64,000 nucleotides of DNA from Sapria himalayana (GCA_029783825.1 JAREIK010014618.1:1-64000); one strand, 5' to 3'. Shown: positions 14,791 to 27,235, numbered from the stretch's first letter. Program-made: numbers and translations. Notes: generated from the sequence alone by a model not told the origin.

Positions 14791-15085
14791 ATTAAGATTA
14801 TTCGGATGCATACATAATGCAATTGAAATCAAAATCACCAAAAACCTAAAAATATAAACCTTAGATGAACAAATTTTAAAAAATGAAAAATTTAGTTTAA
14901 ATCAATTGTGTCGAGTCAAAATAATGTTAGGTTAAATGTAATCGAAGCAAAAATTTAAAAATTAGGAGGAGAAAATAATACCTAATACTCGAATATACTA
15001 AAAAAATGAAATTCCAAAAATCTACATAAAATTCAAAGAGATGGAGATGTGTATAAGCAATTTTAAGGAGAAGAACAAAAGAAAA

Positions 15086-15138
15086 ACTTACAACGATTCC
15101 GAAGAAATATCAAAATTTTTGCGTTTTCGTGCTTATAG
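15086..15138 (-). promoter_or_regulatory. Possible promoter and leader donor of first CACTA element (left)
   Basis: On the minus strand a TATA-like CTATAAGC (15131-15138) is followed about 40 bp later by GTAAGT (15086-15091), a consensus splice donor. A very AT-rich stretch of over 2 kb then leads to the TNP2 start at 12713. This fits a non-coding first exon and long leader intron, as seen in many plant CACTA elements. It is inferred from spacing and motifs only. Confidence 0.3.
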
Positions 15139-15239
15139 TCGGTTTTGAATCAGAAAATCAATGGAGTTGCCTTGAATTTGGGCCAAATGACTTAAGCAAA
15201 TGATTTTCAAATCAAAAATTAAATAATGAATTATCGAAC

Positions 15240-15896
15240 AAGATTATGATCAGTAAAAGGTCGGCAGAGAAAAAAATATATAATTATCTGGAAGTCCAAT
15301 ATATTTTTGGTCGTTAAATGGTCGGTAATTAATCGGAAATTTCTATTAGCTATTTTTATCCTAATTTACTGACCAATTTTTGACCAAAAATATTTGGTCG
15401 GGAGTCATGGTTGGTAATGGGGGCTTGAAATGGTCAGTAACTACCGACCGAAATATTCGTTCGGTAGTTTGGTCGATAATTACGACCTTATAATATATTG
15501 GATAACCACTATACAGAACATTTTTTAATGCTTATGAATTTTTGGTCCTTAAATGGTTTGTAATCTTTCTGGAATATTTTACGCAAATTCCATCCTAATT
15601 TACAGATCATATTCTCGACCAAAGATATTTGGTCGGAAATATATGGTAGGTAATTGATCGAGAATTTGATCTGGAGTATTTTTCTTCGATGATCCTTTTA
15701 GGATCTCTAAATTAGTAATGACTTGGTTAGTAAATACTGACCTATATATTATGTTGATAAGTACAAAGTTATAAAAAATTGAAAAATTATGGTACCGACC
15801 AATTATAGTGGTAGGTCATAAAATGGTCGTTGATATATTTGATAACCACTCTATTATCTGATTTCCGACCAAAAACATTTGGTCATTATTATGGCC
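15240..15896. repeat. GGTCGGTA-type subterminal repeats of first CACTA element (left)
   Basis: About 650 bp with many copies, in both orientations, of GGTCGGTAATT, TTACCGACC, TTTTGGTCGG and TGGTCGTTAAATGG. Clustered short motifs like these, in direct and inverted orientation, are typical of CACTA subterminal regions, where the element's DNA-binding protein attaches. They lie on the 5' side of the truncated TNP2. No CACTA terminus is visible at the outer edge. The block abuts the CATTACAAG terminus at 15897, so the second element may have inserted into or beside this one. Confidence 0.65.
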
Positions 15897-16952
15897 CATT
15901 ACAAGAAAAGATCGATTTAACTAGGGAATTTTAGCTAGGGATCAATCCCTAGCTAAATTGTAATATATTAGATAGGGAATAACAAGGGATAGATGATTTC
16001 TTTTTTGAAAAAAAAATAGCAACGAATTAACGATGGTTTGCGAGGGAAAACTTTTCAAAACTTCTGCTAAACAAAAGCGGAGGATTTAGTGATGGATTAG
16101 CAACGGAAAAATTTCGTAAATTCTGCTCAAGAAATGCGGAGAGTTTAGCGACAAAATTAGTGATAGAAATTTTCGTAACTTCTAGCTCAAGAATAGCAGG
16201 ATTTTAGCGATGAATTTTGTGATGAAATATCACTCGCTAATAAAAGCCAAAATTAGCGACGGATTTAGTGACGAAATTTTCCTAGCTAATAAAATACTTG
16301 ATTTAACGATAGGTTTAGCGGCGGATTTTTCCTAGCTAATAAAAGCCGAAAATTAGTGACAGATTTTCCCTTACTAAAAAAATCTTTGATTTAGCGATAG
16401 ATTTAGCTATGAATTTTCCCTTGCTAATAAAATCTTTGATTTAGCGACGAATTTAGCGATAGATTTTCCCTTGCTAACAAAATCCTTGATTTAGCGATGA
16501 ATTTTTTATTGCTAATAAAATCATTAGATTAAGCGATGAATTTAGCGACATATTTTTCCTTACTAATAATCCTTGATTTAGCGATAGATTTAGCAATGAA
16601 TTTTCGCTTACTAATAAAACCATTGATTTAGCGACGCATTTAGAGACAGATTTTTCCTTGCTAATAAAATCCATATTTTAGTTACGGATTTAATGAGCAA
16701 ATATCCCTAGCTAATAAATCCAAAATTAGTGATAGATTTAGCGACGAAATTTCACTAGAAAATAAAATCCTTAATTTTGTGACGGATTTAGCGATAGAAT
16801 TTCTCCTAGTTAATAAAATTTGTAATCTAGTGACGGATTTTAGCGGCGGATTTTCTTGAGCTAATAAAATCCATAATATAGCGATGAATTTTCCCTAGGT
16901 TATAAAAACTGTAATTTTGCTACGGATTTAGCGATAGTATTTTCCTAGCCAT
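15897..16952 (+). mobile_element. CACTA-like terminus with ~1 kb subterminal repeat array (left)
   Basis: The block opens with CATTACAAGAAAAG, one base off the common plant CACTA terminus CACTACAAGAAAA, followed by AACTAGGG and TAGCTAGGGATC. It continues as about 1 kb of repeats of the type TTAGCGACGGATTT and TTTTCCCTAGCTAATAAAATC, at a spacing of roughly 30-70 bp. This is the typical layout of a CACTA subterminal region. It faces inward toward the TNP2/TNP1 pair at 24426-30098 and is probably that element's 5' end. Several short open frames here are chance. Confidence 0.75.
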
Positions 16953-18181
16953 AAATTTAATTATATAATTTTTTATTTATTATTTTTTTAAAATTTTAGT
17001 TAATTTTGTTTATTAAATGTATGTTATTGGTCTATAGATGAGCAATCCTTGAAACACACACCCTCCTCGTAAAATCATAAAAAAATTATATTATAAATAA
17101 ATAATTAAAAATTATCAAAATACAAAAACAATTATATATATTAATAATGACTAAATTAACTATTTTTATGATGTATTAATTTTTATAATATTTTACAAAA
17201 AAATTTCTAAAATTATTTAATTAAGAAACTTAAAATTTTGTATTAAAATAACATTAAATAATAACTTCAATAAGTATAATAATTTTTAGCTATATTTTAC
17301 AAATTAAATAACATATATTAAAATTTCTACTAATATAAATATAAATTTATTCATTGTATAATAAAATAAAAAATATTATCAAAATTATCTTAATTGATGA
17401 ATAACTAGTAAAAATTAATATTATTATATAATAAAAAAAATTGTATTATTATAGAAACCTTTTAAATAAATAAATAATACAAAATTAGAAAATCTTGAAA
17501 TATAATAAAATTATAATTTTTTTAATAAAGTAAAAGAAAATAAATTAATATTTATAAATAAATACATAGATATTTGCTCTTACAAAAATTTATACAAATT
17601 AACAATTGAGTAATATTTTTACTATTAGCTTTTAACATTACGTTTTTATTAAAATAATAAATATAACTTATTTTAATTATCTTCTCACTTTAAGTAATTT
17701 ATTGAATTTTAAAAATTATTAATGATATCAAGTAATATGAAATTTTATGCATTTAAAATTATTTCATATTATCTTTGCAAAAATTAATATGAATTCTTAA
17801 AAATTTATAACCATAAAATATAAATTTTTATATATTTTTTAACATTATAGTATTTATACTTTTTTCAAAATTATTATATAGAGTTTATTATTTTGTACCT
17901 ATTTGAATATTTTTTAAGGCAAAGACATATTTTTTTAAGGCAAAAACATATTTTTTGTAAGGCAAAACATATTTTTTTTATTTTTTATATATTATTATTT
18001 AATTAATATTATAATAAAAAATTGTAAGGTATTTATTTTCATTTGTAAATTTGTACACGCACATTAATTTGTTGAAAAAAATTGTGATAGTAAATAAAAT
18101 TAATGATTATTTTTGTATTATATATATATATATTGTTTATTTAATGTTTTAATAATTAAAAATATAAATATTTTCCTAAAT
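16953..18181. other. AT-rich non-coding stretch with small A/T minisatellite (left)
   Basis: I see no gene. The stretch is very AT-rich with many homopolymer runs. The one clear pattern is at 17911-17974, three tandem copies of a ~21-bp unit of the type AAGGCAAAAACATATTTTTT. Confidence 0.7.
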
Positions 18182-18314
18182 TATATATTTTCTCATCTCG
18201 ACATCGACGCATCTCTAACAGAACTAAATTTCCTCTGCATTCCGCCATCTATCTCTTGATGCAGATTCAACAAAAATTATTGAGGTTTAAGATTTAATTT
18301 GTTATTGATTTGAG
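18182..18314 (+). promoter_or_regulatory. Possible 5' leader exon with GTACGT donor (left)
   Basis: A short island of balanced base composition sits in AT-rich DNA and contains CGACATCGACGCATC and TTCCGCCATC. It ends in TTGAG followed by GTACGT (18315-18320), a good plant splice donor. It lies downstream of the subterminal repeats and on the same strand as the TNP2/TNP1 genes. It could be a non-coding first exon, with an acceptor-like site at 21762 or one nearer TNP2 as its partner. Weak evidence. Confidence 0.3.
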
Positions 18315-18550
18315 GTACGTTTATACATTTATTCTTCATCGATTAAATTGGATTGCTTAATCAAAGAGTAAGCATTTTTATTCTATTTTTATTTGTTTCC
18401 AAATTTCTTTTTTAATCATCCATGGTATGCTTGGATTTCATATATGAACTTATTCATATACATGTTTCATGTATTAGTGATATAATATGTTGTCATTGTG
18501 TGGATTTTGATGGTGACCCTATACAAAAACAATATATAAAAAGTATATAT

Positions 18551-18739
18551 ACTTAGGTTTGCCGACTTGATATCTACAAAAAAAGTATACATTAATATGC
18601 ATGTGTATTTATATATAACTAGTATACATACTTAGGTATGCCGACTTGATATCTACAAAAATAGTATACATCAATATGCATGTGTATTTATACATAACTA
18701 GTATACATACTTAGGTATCTGACTTGATATCTACAAAGA
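18551..18739 (+). repeat. 79-bp tandem repeat, ~2.4 copies (left)
   Basis: The word ACTTAGGT recurs at 18551, 18630 and 18709, giving a 79-bp unit. Each unit carries GACTTGATATCTACAAA, AGTATACAT and ATATGCATGTGTATTTA. Copies differ by a few substitutions and the last is truncated. No coding content. Confidence 0.9.
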
Positions 18740-18769
18740 ATATTCAAGAATGAGTAATGATTGAATTCA

Positions 18770-18823
18770 AAAATAAATATAATAAATAAAATAAATAATA
18801 TATAATATAAATAAATAATAAAA

Positions 18824-18854
<31 letters not shown>

Positions 18855-19308
18855 AATAAATAAAATAAATAAAATAATAAAATAAATAAAATAAATAAAA
18901 TAAATAAAATAAAAAATAAATAAAATAAATAAATTAATACAATTAATAAAATTAATAAATAAAATAAATTAAATAAAATAATTAAAATAATTTTAATAAT
19001 TAAAATAAATAACATATAAATAAATAAAATAATAAAAATAAATAAATAAAATAATAAATAAAATAAATAAATAAAATAAATAAAATAAATAAAATAAATA
19101 AATAATAAATAAAATAAATAAAAATATAAAATAAATAAAATAAATAAAATAAATAAAATAAAATAAAATAAATAAATAAAGTAAATAAAATAAATAAATA
19201 ATAAATAAATAAATAAATAAAATAAATAAAATAAATAAAATAAATAAAATAAATAAAATAAATAAAATAAATAAAATAAATAAAATAAATAAAATAAATA
19301 AATAAAAG
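18770..19308 (+). repeat. (TAAA/TAAAA)n array (left)
   Basis: About 540 bp of AAAT and AAAAT units with little interruption. Open frames on the minus strand reading Phe-Ile-Leu are produced by the repeat and are not genes. Confidence 0.95.
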
Positions 19309-20105
19309 TTTAGCATGTCGAATTAAATTAAACTAATTATACCCGATTGAACCAGTTTGAAACTATTCTACCATCTTCTAGAAACTCAATAATATTTACA
19401 CATGTAATTGAAATAATTGAGCAAAAGTTTCTCAATTCACTTTTAAAAATATTCTCATGATATGCGTTGTTGTGTGCTAGGAATACCAAATCACTTTTAT
19501 TTATAGGCAAGATTCCAAGTTTTTAATTTTTGATACAACATTTAGTAAGCCAACACAGCTTTCACTTGTCAAGTCAATCCTTGGCTGGTATACACATCAT
19601 CATAGTAAGCACATAATCAATGCTTATCACTCATATAAGCCAAGGCATGGAAATCATACATACTAAACACATGATATTCATGCAAGTAAGCATGTTATAA
19701 GCTTGTAAGTCAACATATGATATAAAAATAATTATTCTTATTAATTTTTTCATTGACTTTATTGTCATTTTCCTACTTGATTCATTTATATTATTATGGT
19801 TGCACTTATCTTTAACAAAGATTATCATGGTGTGTGTTGTGTGTGTGTGTGGTGTGTGTGTGTGTGTGTGTGTGTATAAGATTTATATTTACCATGTATC
19901 TAACATTTTGTAAATTAAATTTATCTCAGAATTTATCTCAACATAATAACTTTATATTTATGTTTCTTGAAATAAAATACTTATATTTCTAATAATTTCA
20001 ATATTGCTTCAATAGATGTCGCGTTGTGTGTGATTCCTTGTGATCTCTCTGTGTTAGTAATGAGTGGATTTGTTGAATCAAGTTTATTAATATTTAAATA
20101 ATAAT
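19309..20105. other. Unassigned stretch with TATA-like site and TG microsatellite (left)
   Basis: No gene recognised. On the minus strand CCTATAAATAAAAG (19507-19494) is a good TATA-box match, followed by a C/A-rich possible transcript start (ACACAACAACGCATATC). 19822-19875 is a TG dinucleotide run with two interruptions. This may be the edge of a retrotransposon LTR or a promoter fragment, but I could not find paired LTR ends. Confidence 0.4.
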
Positions 20106-20106
20106 T

Positions 20107-20409
20107 TCATACTGATATAATAAGATCAACATATAGCAATGTGTCATGGACACTTAAGCTAAGATAGTATAAAATATGAACCAAACTTTTTTGTACAATA
20201 TTACTATCAAGAATAATGTTTTTAAAAACATATAGCATGGTACTAATATCCGAACCAACAACATGGTAGACTGATCGGAAAAAGATGATAAATATTCTAA
20301 CACTGAAAATATGAGTCCGATCCTCGTAGATGTTAGATATGGTTTCCATGGTGCTATCATTTATCATGTTGTTCAAATGTTGGGAAGTGAATTTATATAT
20401 TCTAATCAA
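20107..20409 (-). other. Unrecognised 100-residue open frame (left)
   Basis: An open frame of 100 codons, not low-complexity, containing NDSTMETISNIYEDRTHIF and DTLLYVDLIISV. I do not recognise a family. The composition is more protein-like than its AT-rich surroundings, so it could be an old exon fragment. In the right arm (45829-46135) the equivalent frame is broken by small indels. It has no clear ribosome or promoter context and may be chance. Confidence 0.25.
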
Positions 20410-20459
20410 GAAGCCTCATAGCTTATACACGAGCCACATAATAATTTTGAGTTGAGTTT

Positions 20460-21760
20460 TTGAAGAAGGGTAGGCAGATAAAAAAAGTATAATATTTTAA
20501 ATCTATAACATTTTTAATTTATATAGAGGATATAAACTATTAAAATATTTAGAAATTTTTAATGTTTATAATCCCCACAATGTCATGCAATACATAGATT
20601 TTTTTCAAACAAAAAATATTTTATCAACTTAAATTTATGATTTAGCTATAACAATGTAGTTTATTATTACTTTACAATTCAACTTATACCAAATTTATAT
20701 TACTATAATTTATACCATTAACAACTGTGGATTATGAAGAATTTATGTATCTCTATAATGTTGATGAATTTCATGCCATACAAGAGTACTCTATTTACGA
20801 CAATATTCGTTAGGACACCCTTTATCTCATCATGTTAATAACATTATCTTTTAACACATGGTAATTTTTCCTTGCTGCAATATATTTATTTTAAATAATT
20901 TAAAAATCTAATAAATATGAGTAGTAATTGTTAGTTGAACGTTGTAGTTTTTAGTTGAGTACCATAACTATTAGTTGTAACCTACAAGCTTGAATCTAAG
21001 TTTAATGTTTCACAAAATTTATGGCAGATGTATCTTGTAATAAATAGTAATAAAGAATATAAGAAAATATGAGAAGTACTATAAAAATGTATGTATCATT
21101 AATGAAACATTAATTTATAGTACTAGCGAATATATGTGAGTACTCTTTTATGTGAGTATTCTTTTATAGTTTAATATGATATAAACATATTTACTAATTA
21201 TTTTTTAGTCCGGAACTTATATTATTAAATATTATTTCATATCTTAAAAAAATAAATAAAATTATTATAATTTCAAAAACATCAAATCAATATAATAAAA
21301 ATAAAAGTAAAAAATACAGCAAAATAAATTATAAAGAATATTAATAAGTTGTAAATAAAAATAGAAATTTCAAAACTATTTAGAATTATATTGTATTTTT
21401 ATATTTTTTTTATCTTGAGATACTAGGATGAGATGATTCATATAGATTAATAGTATTTATAGTTTCTTTTTGTATTTATATGGGAATTTTTATATTATTT
21501 AATAAATGATAATGTCATTTTATAATTTTTATTCATAATATTATATTATTGTGAGTTTTTATTTATTTTATTTAGTTGGTTTATTTTTATGGGAATACTT
21601 GATATGTAAAGTTTCATCAATCATTTTTATTCATTAAGTAAAAGCAAGAATTTAGTTATCTATTATTATTATTGAGTATTATTTTTATTATATCATCTTT
21701 TTTTTTTATTTTCATGTATTAATATTCAATTTTTTTTTGAATATATATATATATGGACAT
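20460..21760. other. AT-rich gene-free stretch (left)
   Basis: No gene or large repeat seen. The only local pattern is a short direct repeat at about 21134-21168 (TGTGAGTACTCTTTTA then TGTGAGTATTCTTTTA). The mirror at 44470-45780 is equally empty. Confidence 0.6.
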
Positions 21761-21768
21761 GCAGATAT

Positions 21769-21843
21769 ATGGAAGAAATTTATGATTCTTTAGCAGAACA
21801 TCTCTTTGCTATAGAAGTTGTAGTAAATGGACATTCAAAGTAA
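21769..21843 (+). CDS. Possible 24-residue ORF or exon after a splice-acceptor-like site (left)
   Basis: A short open frame beginning MEEIYDSLAEHL and ending VVNGHSK, directly after TTTTTTTTGAATATAT...GCAG, a plausible polypyrimidine tract and acceptor. It is a pocket of protein-like sequence inside AT-rich DNA and is identical in length in both arms (44388-44462), although most other frames are broken. It may be a small exon of the CACTA transcript. I do not recognise a family. Confidence 0.3.
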   Translation: MEEIYDSLAEHLFAIEVVVNGHSK

Positions 21844-21929
21844 CTTCATTCTCATGTGGAAAATTGTAGAAATATAGTATTTCTTCTCTCACTCTTTATA
21901 AACATCATTGATGACCATATTTTAGATAT

Positions 21930-22625
21930 TTGTTGAATTTGTATGACTATATATAAATAATTGTATAACTATATAACACACTATATAATTAAATATAACT
22001 ATATTTGTAAGTATGTATACATATATGTAAATCTAATTATTTTTTTATAACTTTATATATTTATGTATAATTATTTGTATGAATTTTCTATATATAACTA
22101 TATGTTTAACTATATTAAAATATGTATAATAACATATAACTATAAATAATTGTATCTTATTATATGTATTACTATAAAAACTTTATACATAACTATATTT
22201 AACTATATAATTTACAATATACATTTAATATACAATTCTATATATTAGTATTCAAAATTGTATTTTACTATATCTATACCTATACATAACTATAGGTATA
22301 GATATATAAAATTATATAAATAAATATATATACCTACATGTATAAATATAAGTTTAACTATATGTGTAACTATATGTATAACCACATGTAACTATATTTA
22401 TAATTTCATGTATAACAACATACAACATTTTGTTTAATTATATGTGTATAACTATATATAAATATTTTTCAAACTAAATAAAACTTTATATAATTAAATA
22501 TAACTATATTTTTAACTATTCATACATATATGTGTACATATATATACACACATATATGTAAATCTATATACTTGTTTATAACTTTGTATATATTTATGTA
22601 TAACTAAATATAACTACTCATATGA

Positions 22626-22658
<33 letters not shown>

Positions 22659-23530
22659 CGTGTAACTATATGTATAATCACATGTAACTATATTTATAAT
22701 TACATGCATAATAACATACAACATCATATTTAATTATATGTGTATAACTATATAAAAATATTTGTAAAAACTAATATAACTTTATATAATTAAATATAAC
22801 TATATTTTTAATTATTTATACATATATGTATACATATATGTAAATATATATATTTGTTTATAACATTGTATATATTTATGTATAACTAAATTTAATTACT
22901 AGTATGAATATATATATATATAAACTAAATGTTTAACGATATATAATTTTTTATAACTATATATATTATATGTATACTAACTTATAACTATAAATAATTC
23001 TATCATACTATATGTATAACTATAAAAACTTTATACATAACTATATTTAAATATATAATTAACATTTATTTAATATACATTTTTATATATTAGTATAAAA
23101 ATATATTTTAATATATCTATACCTATACATAACTATATGTAAAAATATATGAAATTATATAATAAAATATATATACATACATGTATAAATATAAGTTTAA
23201 CTATATGTGTAACTATATGTATAACTACATGTAACAATATTTATAATTATATGTATAAAAACATGCAATACAATGTTAACTATATGTGTAGAACTATATA
23301 TAAATATTCTTATAACTATAAATAACTCTATATAATAAATATACCTTTATTTTTAATTATGTATACATATGTGTAAATCTATATTATTGTTTATAACTTT
23401 GTATACATTTATTTATATTTACTTATAACTACTTGTATGCATATATCTATATATAATTATATGTTTAACTATATGTAACTATTTATAACTACATTTACTA
23501 TATGTATCCTAACATATAATTATATATGAG
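21930..23530. repeat. AT-rich ~545-bp repeat region upstream of second TNP2 (left)
   Basis: The same repeat family as 12720-14790, in inverse orientation. The word ACATGTAACTATATTTATAA occurs at about 22384 and 22681 and, with one change, at about 23227. Spacings of ~297 and ~546 bp indicate one full unit and one deleted unit. It sits upstream of the second TNP2 in the same relative orientation as the first block to the first TNP2. No coding content. Confidence 0.75.
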
Positions 23531-23795
23531 ATAATATTAATTTGTAGAACTAATTTGAAATTAAATGGCAAAAGATATAATATCAACAATATGCAAGCAT
23601 GTAGCATGAGAGTGTCCATTGATCAGGCTCATATATGGTATAATACAAATAAGGGTCATACTCTTACCTAATCTTAGCCCTTAGGCCTCAGGCTCAAATA
23701 TGAAGTTATGTATGACAAAAAATGTAATATTTGATAGGTTTATACAGAAGAAATTACATTTTCTTCTATATAATTTTTCATTCTAACACTACACT

Positions 23796-24143
23796 CTATG
23801 TCTCTCTCTCCCTCTCTAATTCTTCCAGTCTCTCTATTCCTTTTTTTTCTTTGTGTCACACACTCTTTCTGTTGTTATTTTCTTTTTCGCTCTCCTTTCT
23901 TGCTTGTTCTCTCTCTCTCTCTCCATGTCTCTCACTTTCCCTCTCTCTCTCTCTCTATCTCTCTGTCTTCATCTCTATATTCCCTCTCTCTACCTTTCAC
24001 CAATTTCTCTCCCCTCTCTCACCCTCTTTACTCTCTCTCCTCTCTCTCTCCCCCATGTCTCCCCATTTCTCTACCCCTTTCTCTTTCCCACCCTTATCTC
24101 TCTCTCTCTCTCTCTCTCTCGCTCTCTCCCTCCCACTCCTCCT
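23796..24143 (+). repeat. Polypyrimidine (CT)n tract upstream of TNP2 (left)
   Basis: About 350 bp of CTCTCTC with CCC and TTT variants, ending ~280 bp before the TNP2 start. Three overlapping open frames reading Leu-Ser in alternation come from the repeat and are not genes. Pyrimidine tracts of this sort are common in plant promoters and leaders (GA/CT elements), so a regulatory role is possible. Confidence 0.85.
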
Positions 24144-24425
24144 TCAACATTAAATGTCTTTTTTTTTGCTTTTCTTTCTTGTGCATTATCACATTTTGCA
24201 CCCTTTATCTAGTGTAAATGTGATATCTATTAATCTTTATCGTGCTAAAAATTGATTTATCTATTAATGTAGATTTTGCAAACAGATTGCCTCGATATTC
24301 ACAATCTTTAATTTTAAATATTCATTTGTGAGTAATTTTATTTAATTATTTGTATATTTTAAATAATTGAATGTTTTATTCAAAATAATGATTGGACATT
24401 ATTTTTTGTCAATAAAACATGGCAA

Positions 24426-27140
24426 ATGAGCTCAAAACATCAGTGGATGTATAGATGGATTTTTAATGGATTTTTGAATCAAGATTTTTTGACTAGGCTT
24501 GAAACATTCATCAATTTTGCATGTAGTCAATCGAGATTGAAGGATGAAGAAAAAATTAAATGTCCATATAATCATCGCAAGTGTTTAGAATATCCCATTT
24601 TGTGATGCAAACACTATAAGATATCATTTGGCTAAATATGGCTTTGTGCCAAAATATTTTGTTTGGCTTTATCATGAGGAAAGTACAATGGCTCTAAATA
24701 TTGAACAAAAAGAGGGCACTTGAATCATTTTCTTGTGGTGAAGAATCATCAAACGCATTTCATAGAATGATCATAGAAGCTGCTGGTGCTGACTTCAATA
24801 CAGATTACATGGATGAACCACCTAATCCTAAAGCTCAAAAATTTTATGAAATACTTAAAGCTGTAGATAAAGAGATGTGGCCTATTTGTAAAACACATTC
24901 GTAATTATCACTTGTGGCTCGACGAATGAGCATTAAGTTAGAAAACCTTATGTCGGAAAAATTATTGATCAGGTGACAGAACTGATGAAAGAAAATGTTC
25001 TGGATAATAATTTGACCACTAACAACTTTTACAACACTAAAAAGTTACTACGAGGAACGAGTCTACTAATGGAATGAATTGATTGTTGTTTAAATGGATG
25101 CATGTTATATCGGGGTGGTGATAGTGATTTAATTAGCTGTAAGTTTTGTGATCATCCTCAATTTATGAAGGCACCCAGTTTTGTAGATACACAACAAAAT
25201 TGAAGGTTGTCTTTAAGAATATGTATTATTTTTTCCATTAATTCCTCGATTACAGAGACTATATGCATCAAATGCTATAGTAAATGATATGAGGTGGCAT
25301 TCTGAGCATGTGATGGAAGAAGGGGTAATGCGTCATCCACAGATTCACCTGCTTGGAAGCATTTTAAATATATACATCAAGATTTTGTGGCTGAAAGTCG
25401 AAATGTGAGTTTGGTTCTCTACATTGATTGATTTCAGTCATTTAGGCAATCTGGACAACAATATTCAACATGATCAGTGGTGGTGACACCTTTAACTTGC
25501 CTTCGTGGTTGTGTCTGAAGAAGCAATATATGTTTTTTTCAATATTGGTTTTAGGGCCAAAAAATCCGAAAGAGATGCTAGATGTTTTCTTACAGCCTCT
25601 TATTTAGAGTAAATCATTTATGGGATGTGGCATGAATACATATCACATCTCAAAGAAGCAAATTTTCATTATGCGGGCAATACTTATATGGATGGTAAGT
25701 GACTTTCCTGCATATTCAATGTTGTCTAGCTGGAGTACTAGCAAGATGAATTGAATGAAAGTATTGCATGACAAATTTTGATGCATTTACCCTCAAATTT
25801 AGTGGTAAATAGTCATGGTTTGATAACCATCGTAAGTTTCTACCTACGAATCATCCTTTTCGAAGAAATATAACTACATTTCGAAAAAATAAAACTGTGA
25901 AGATAGTTTCACCGGCAGTTTATTCAAAAGATGATATTATGACAGAGATTCATAGTTTGGGTTTAAAGAAGGTAACTGAAAAGGAAACTACTAGAAGTAT
26001 GGACCAATAGGCAAATTATTTGGCTAGAGGAATTGAAGTATATTTTGGGACTTGCATTATTGGAAGTCCAATTTAATTCGTCATAACTTAGATGTAATAC
26101 ATATTGAAAATATGTTTTTGACATTATTTTCAACACTATCCTTAATGTATATGGAAAAACAAAAGGTACTTTAAAATCAATACAAGAGATGAATGATTAC
26201 TGTCAGCATTCTGAATTGAAACTGAATGAGGAAACAAAAAATTCTTTAAAGATTTGTACACACTTGATAAGAAGGCAAGACAGATATTGTGTGAATGGGT
26301 TAATATTTGAAATTCTCTGATGGATATGTGTCAAATATTGGTAGATGCGTGGATATAAAGAATCTTAAGATATTTGGAATGAAAAGTCATGACTGTCATG
26401 TATTTATGTAGAGATTAATACCAAATGGATTCCGTGAATTACTTGTTCAAAGTGTTTGGAAGGTCCTTACATAATTTCTTTGTTTTTTTAAATAGCTAAG
26501 TGCAACCACAATCAAAATAGATGACATGGTGAGGCTAGAGAATGAAATTCTACATATTATTTGTAAGCTCGAATAGATATTTGCTCAGAGTTTTTTTGAC
26601 TCGATGGAGCATTTGCAGGCCATTAGGCATATGAAGCAAGGATTGCAGGCCTAGAGTAATACAGGTGTATGTATCTTTTTGATAGGTAAATACATATAAT
26701 TGATGTGTTTATTATTTAGTACTTGGATTGCAGGCCTAGAGTATTATTGTTATTTAATCTAATTGAAACCTAACATTATGGATGTAGGTATCTTCGTAAG
26801 TTAAAATTGAATGTTAGAAACAAGGCAAAAGTTGAAGGTACCATTTGCAATACATATTTAGTAAAAGAAGCATCATCATTTTGTTCTTATTATTTTAAGG
26901 ATCATGTCAATACAAAGAATATTAATGTGCCGCAGAATGATGGTCATGGATGGTAGAAGATGATTCTGTGGACAAACTATCTATCTTCAAGTACCCTGTA
27001 AGAGCACTTGGAAGAGCAATGAAAAGATGTATGACAAATGAAGAGTACAAAACAACCCCGAAGCTATGTTTACTTAATTGTGAGGAGGTTGCACCATATA
27101 TTGAGTATGTATACCCAAAATGGTTGCATGTTTTAATCAT
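24426..27140 (+). pseudogene. CACTA TNP2 transposase, N-terminal to DUF4218 part, decayed (left)
   Basis: This is the second CACTA transposase, of a different subfamily from the first. The start at 24426 gives MSSKHQWMYRW, a usual CACTA opening. The order is then: Transpos_assoc-like (24426-24690; ETFINFACSQSRLKDEEK, NHRKC, YHLAKYGFV); linker (24701-24980; PPNPKAQKFYEILKA, ARRMSIKLENL); Transposase_21 (25080-25800; GGDSDLISCKFC, VNDMRWHSEH, SPAWKHF, GPKNPKE, FLQPLI, SDFPAYSMLSSWST); DUF4218 (26346-26660; KSHDCHVFM, LIPNGFRELL, SFFDSMEHL); and a conserved tail exon from 26787 (YLRKLKLNVRNKAKVEG). At least a dozen stops and shifts break it. It lies upstream of TNP1 on the same strand. The domain assignment is secure, and the copy is non-functional as read. 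Confidence 0.85.
26639..26745 (+). repeat. Short direct repeat in TNP2 intron region
   Basis: GGATTGCAGGCCTAGAGTA occurs at 26640-26658 and again at about 26727-26745, 87 bp apart. It spans the end of the DUF4218 exon and the intron before the acceptor near 26786. It is a small tandem duplication, also present in the right arm. Confidence 0.75.
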
Positions 27141-27235
27141 AGTTTGATTTTATCTTTAATAGAATTCTTAAAAATTGATATACATTTTTTTTCTCTCTTT
27201 TAATATTTGTTGAGTATTTATGTTGAGCAGTTAAA

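Noticed and set aside
16474..16674. 66-codon frame on the minus strand rich in Ser/Leu/Asn
   Set aside because: It lies entirely in the CACTA subterminal repeats and repeats with them.
18551..18739. CRISPR-like array
   Set aside because: A 79-bp continuous tandem repeat with no spacers, in a eukaryotic context with no cas genes.
18767..19316. Phe-Ile-Leu-Tyr frames resembling membrane segments
   Set aside because: Direct translation of the TAAA/TTTA array. Hydrophobicity comes from T-rich codons.
19390..19570. LTR retrotransposon end (TGTTGG on minus strand with a TATA box downstream)
   Set aside because: No paired CA end, primer-binding site or gag/pol remnant could be found nearby.
23731..24217. 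Three overlapping Leu/Ser-rich frames of ~120-140 codons
   Set aside because: They are translations of a CT-rich tract in three phases. Codon content follows the repeat, with no domain.
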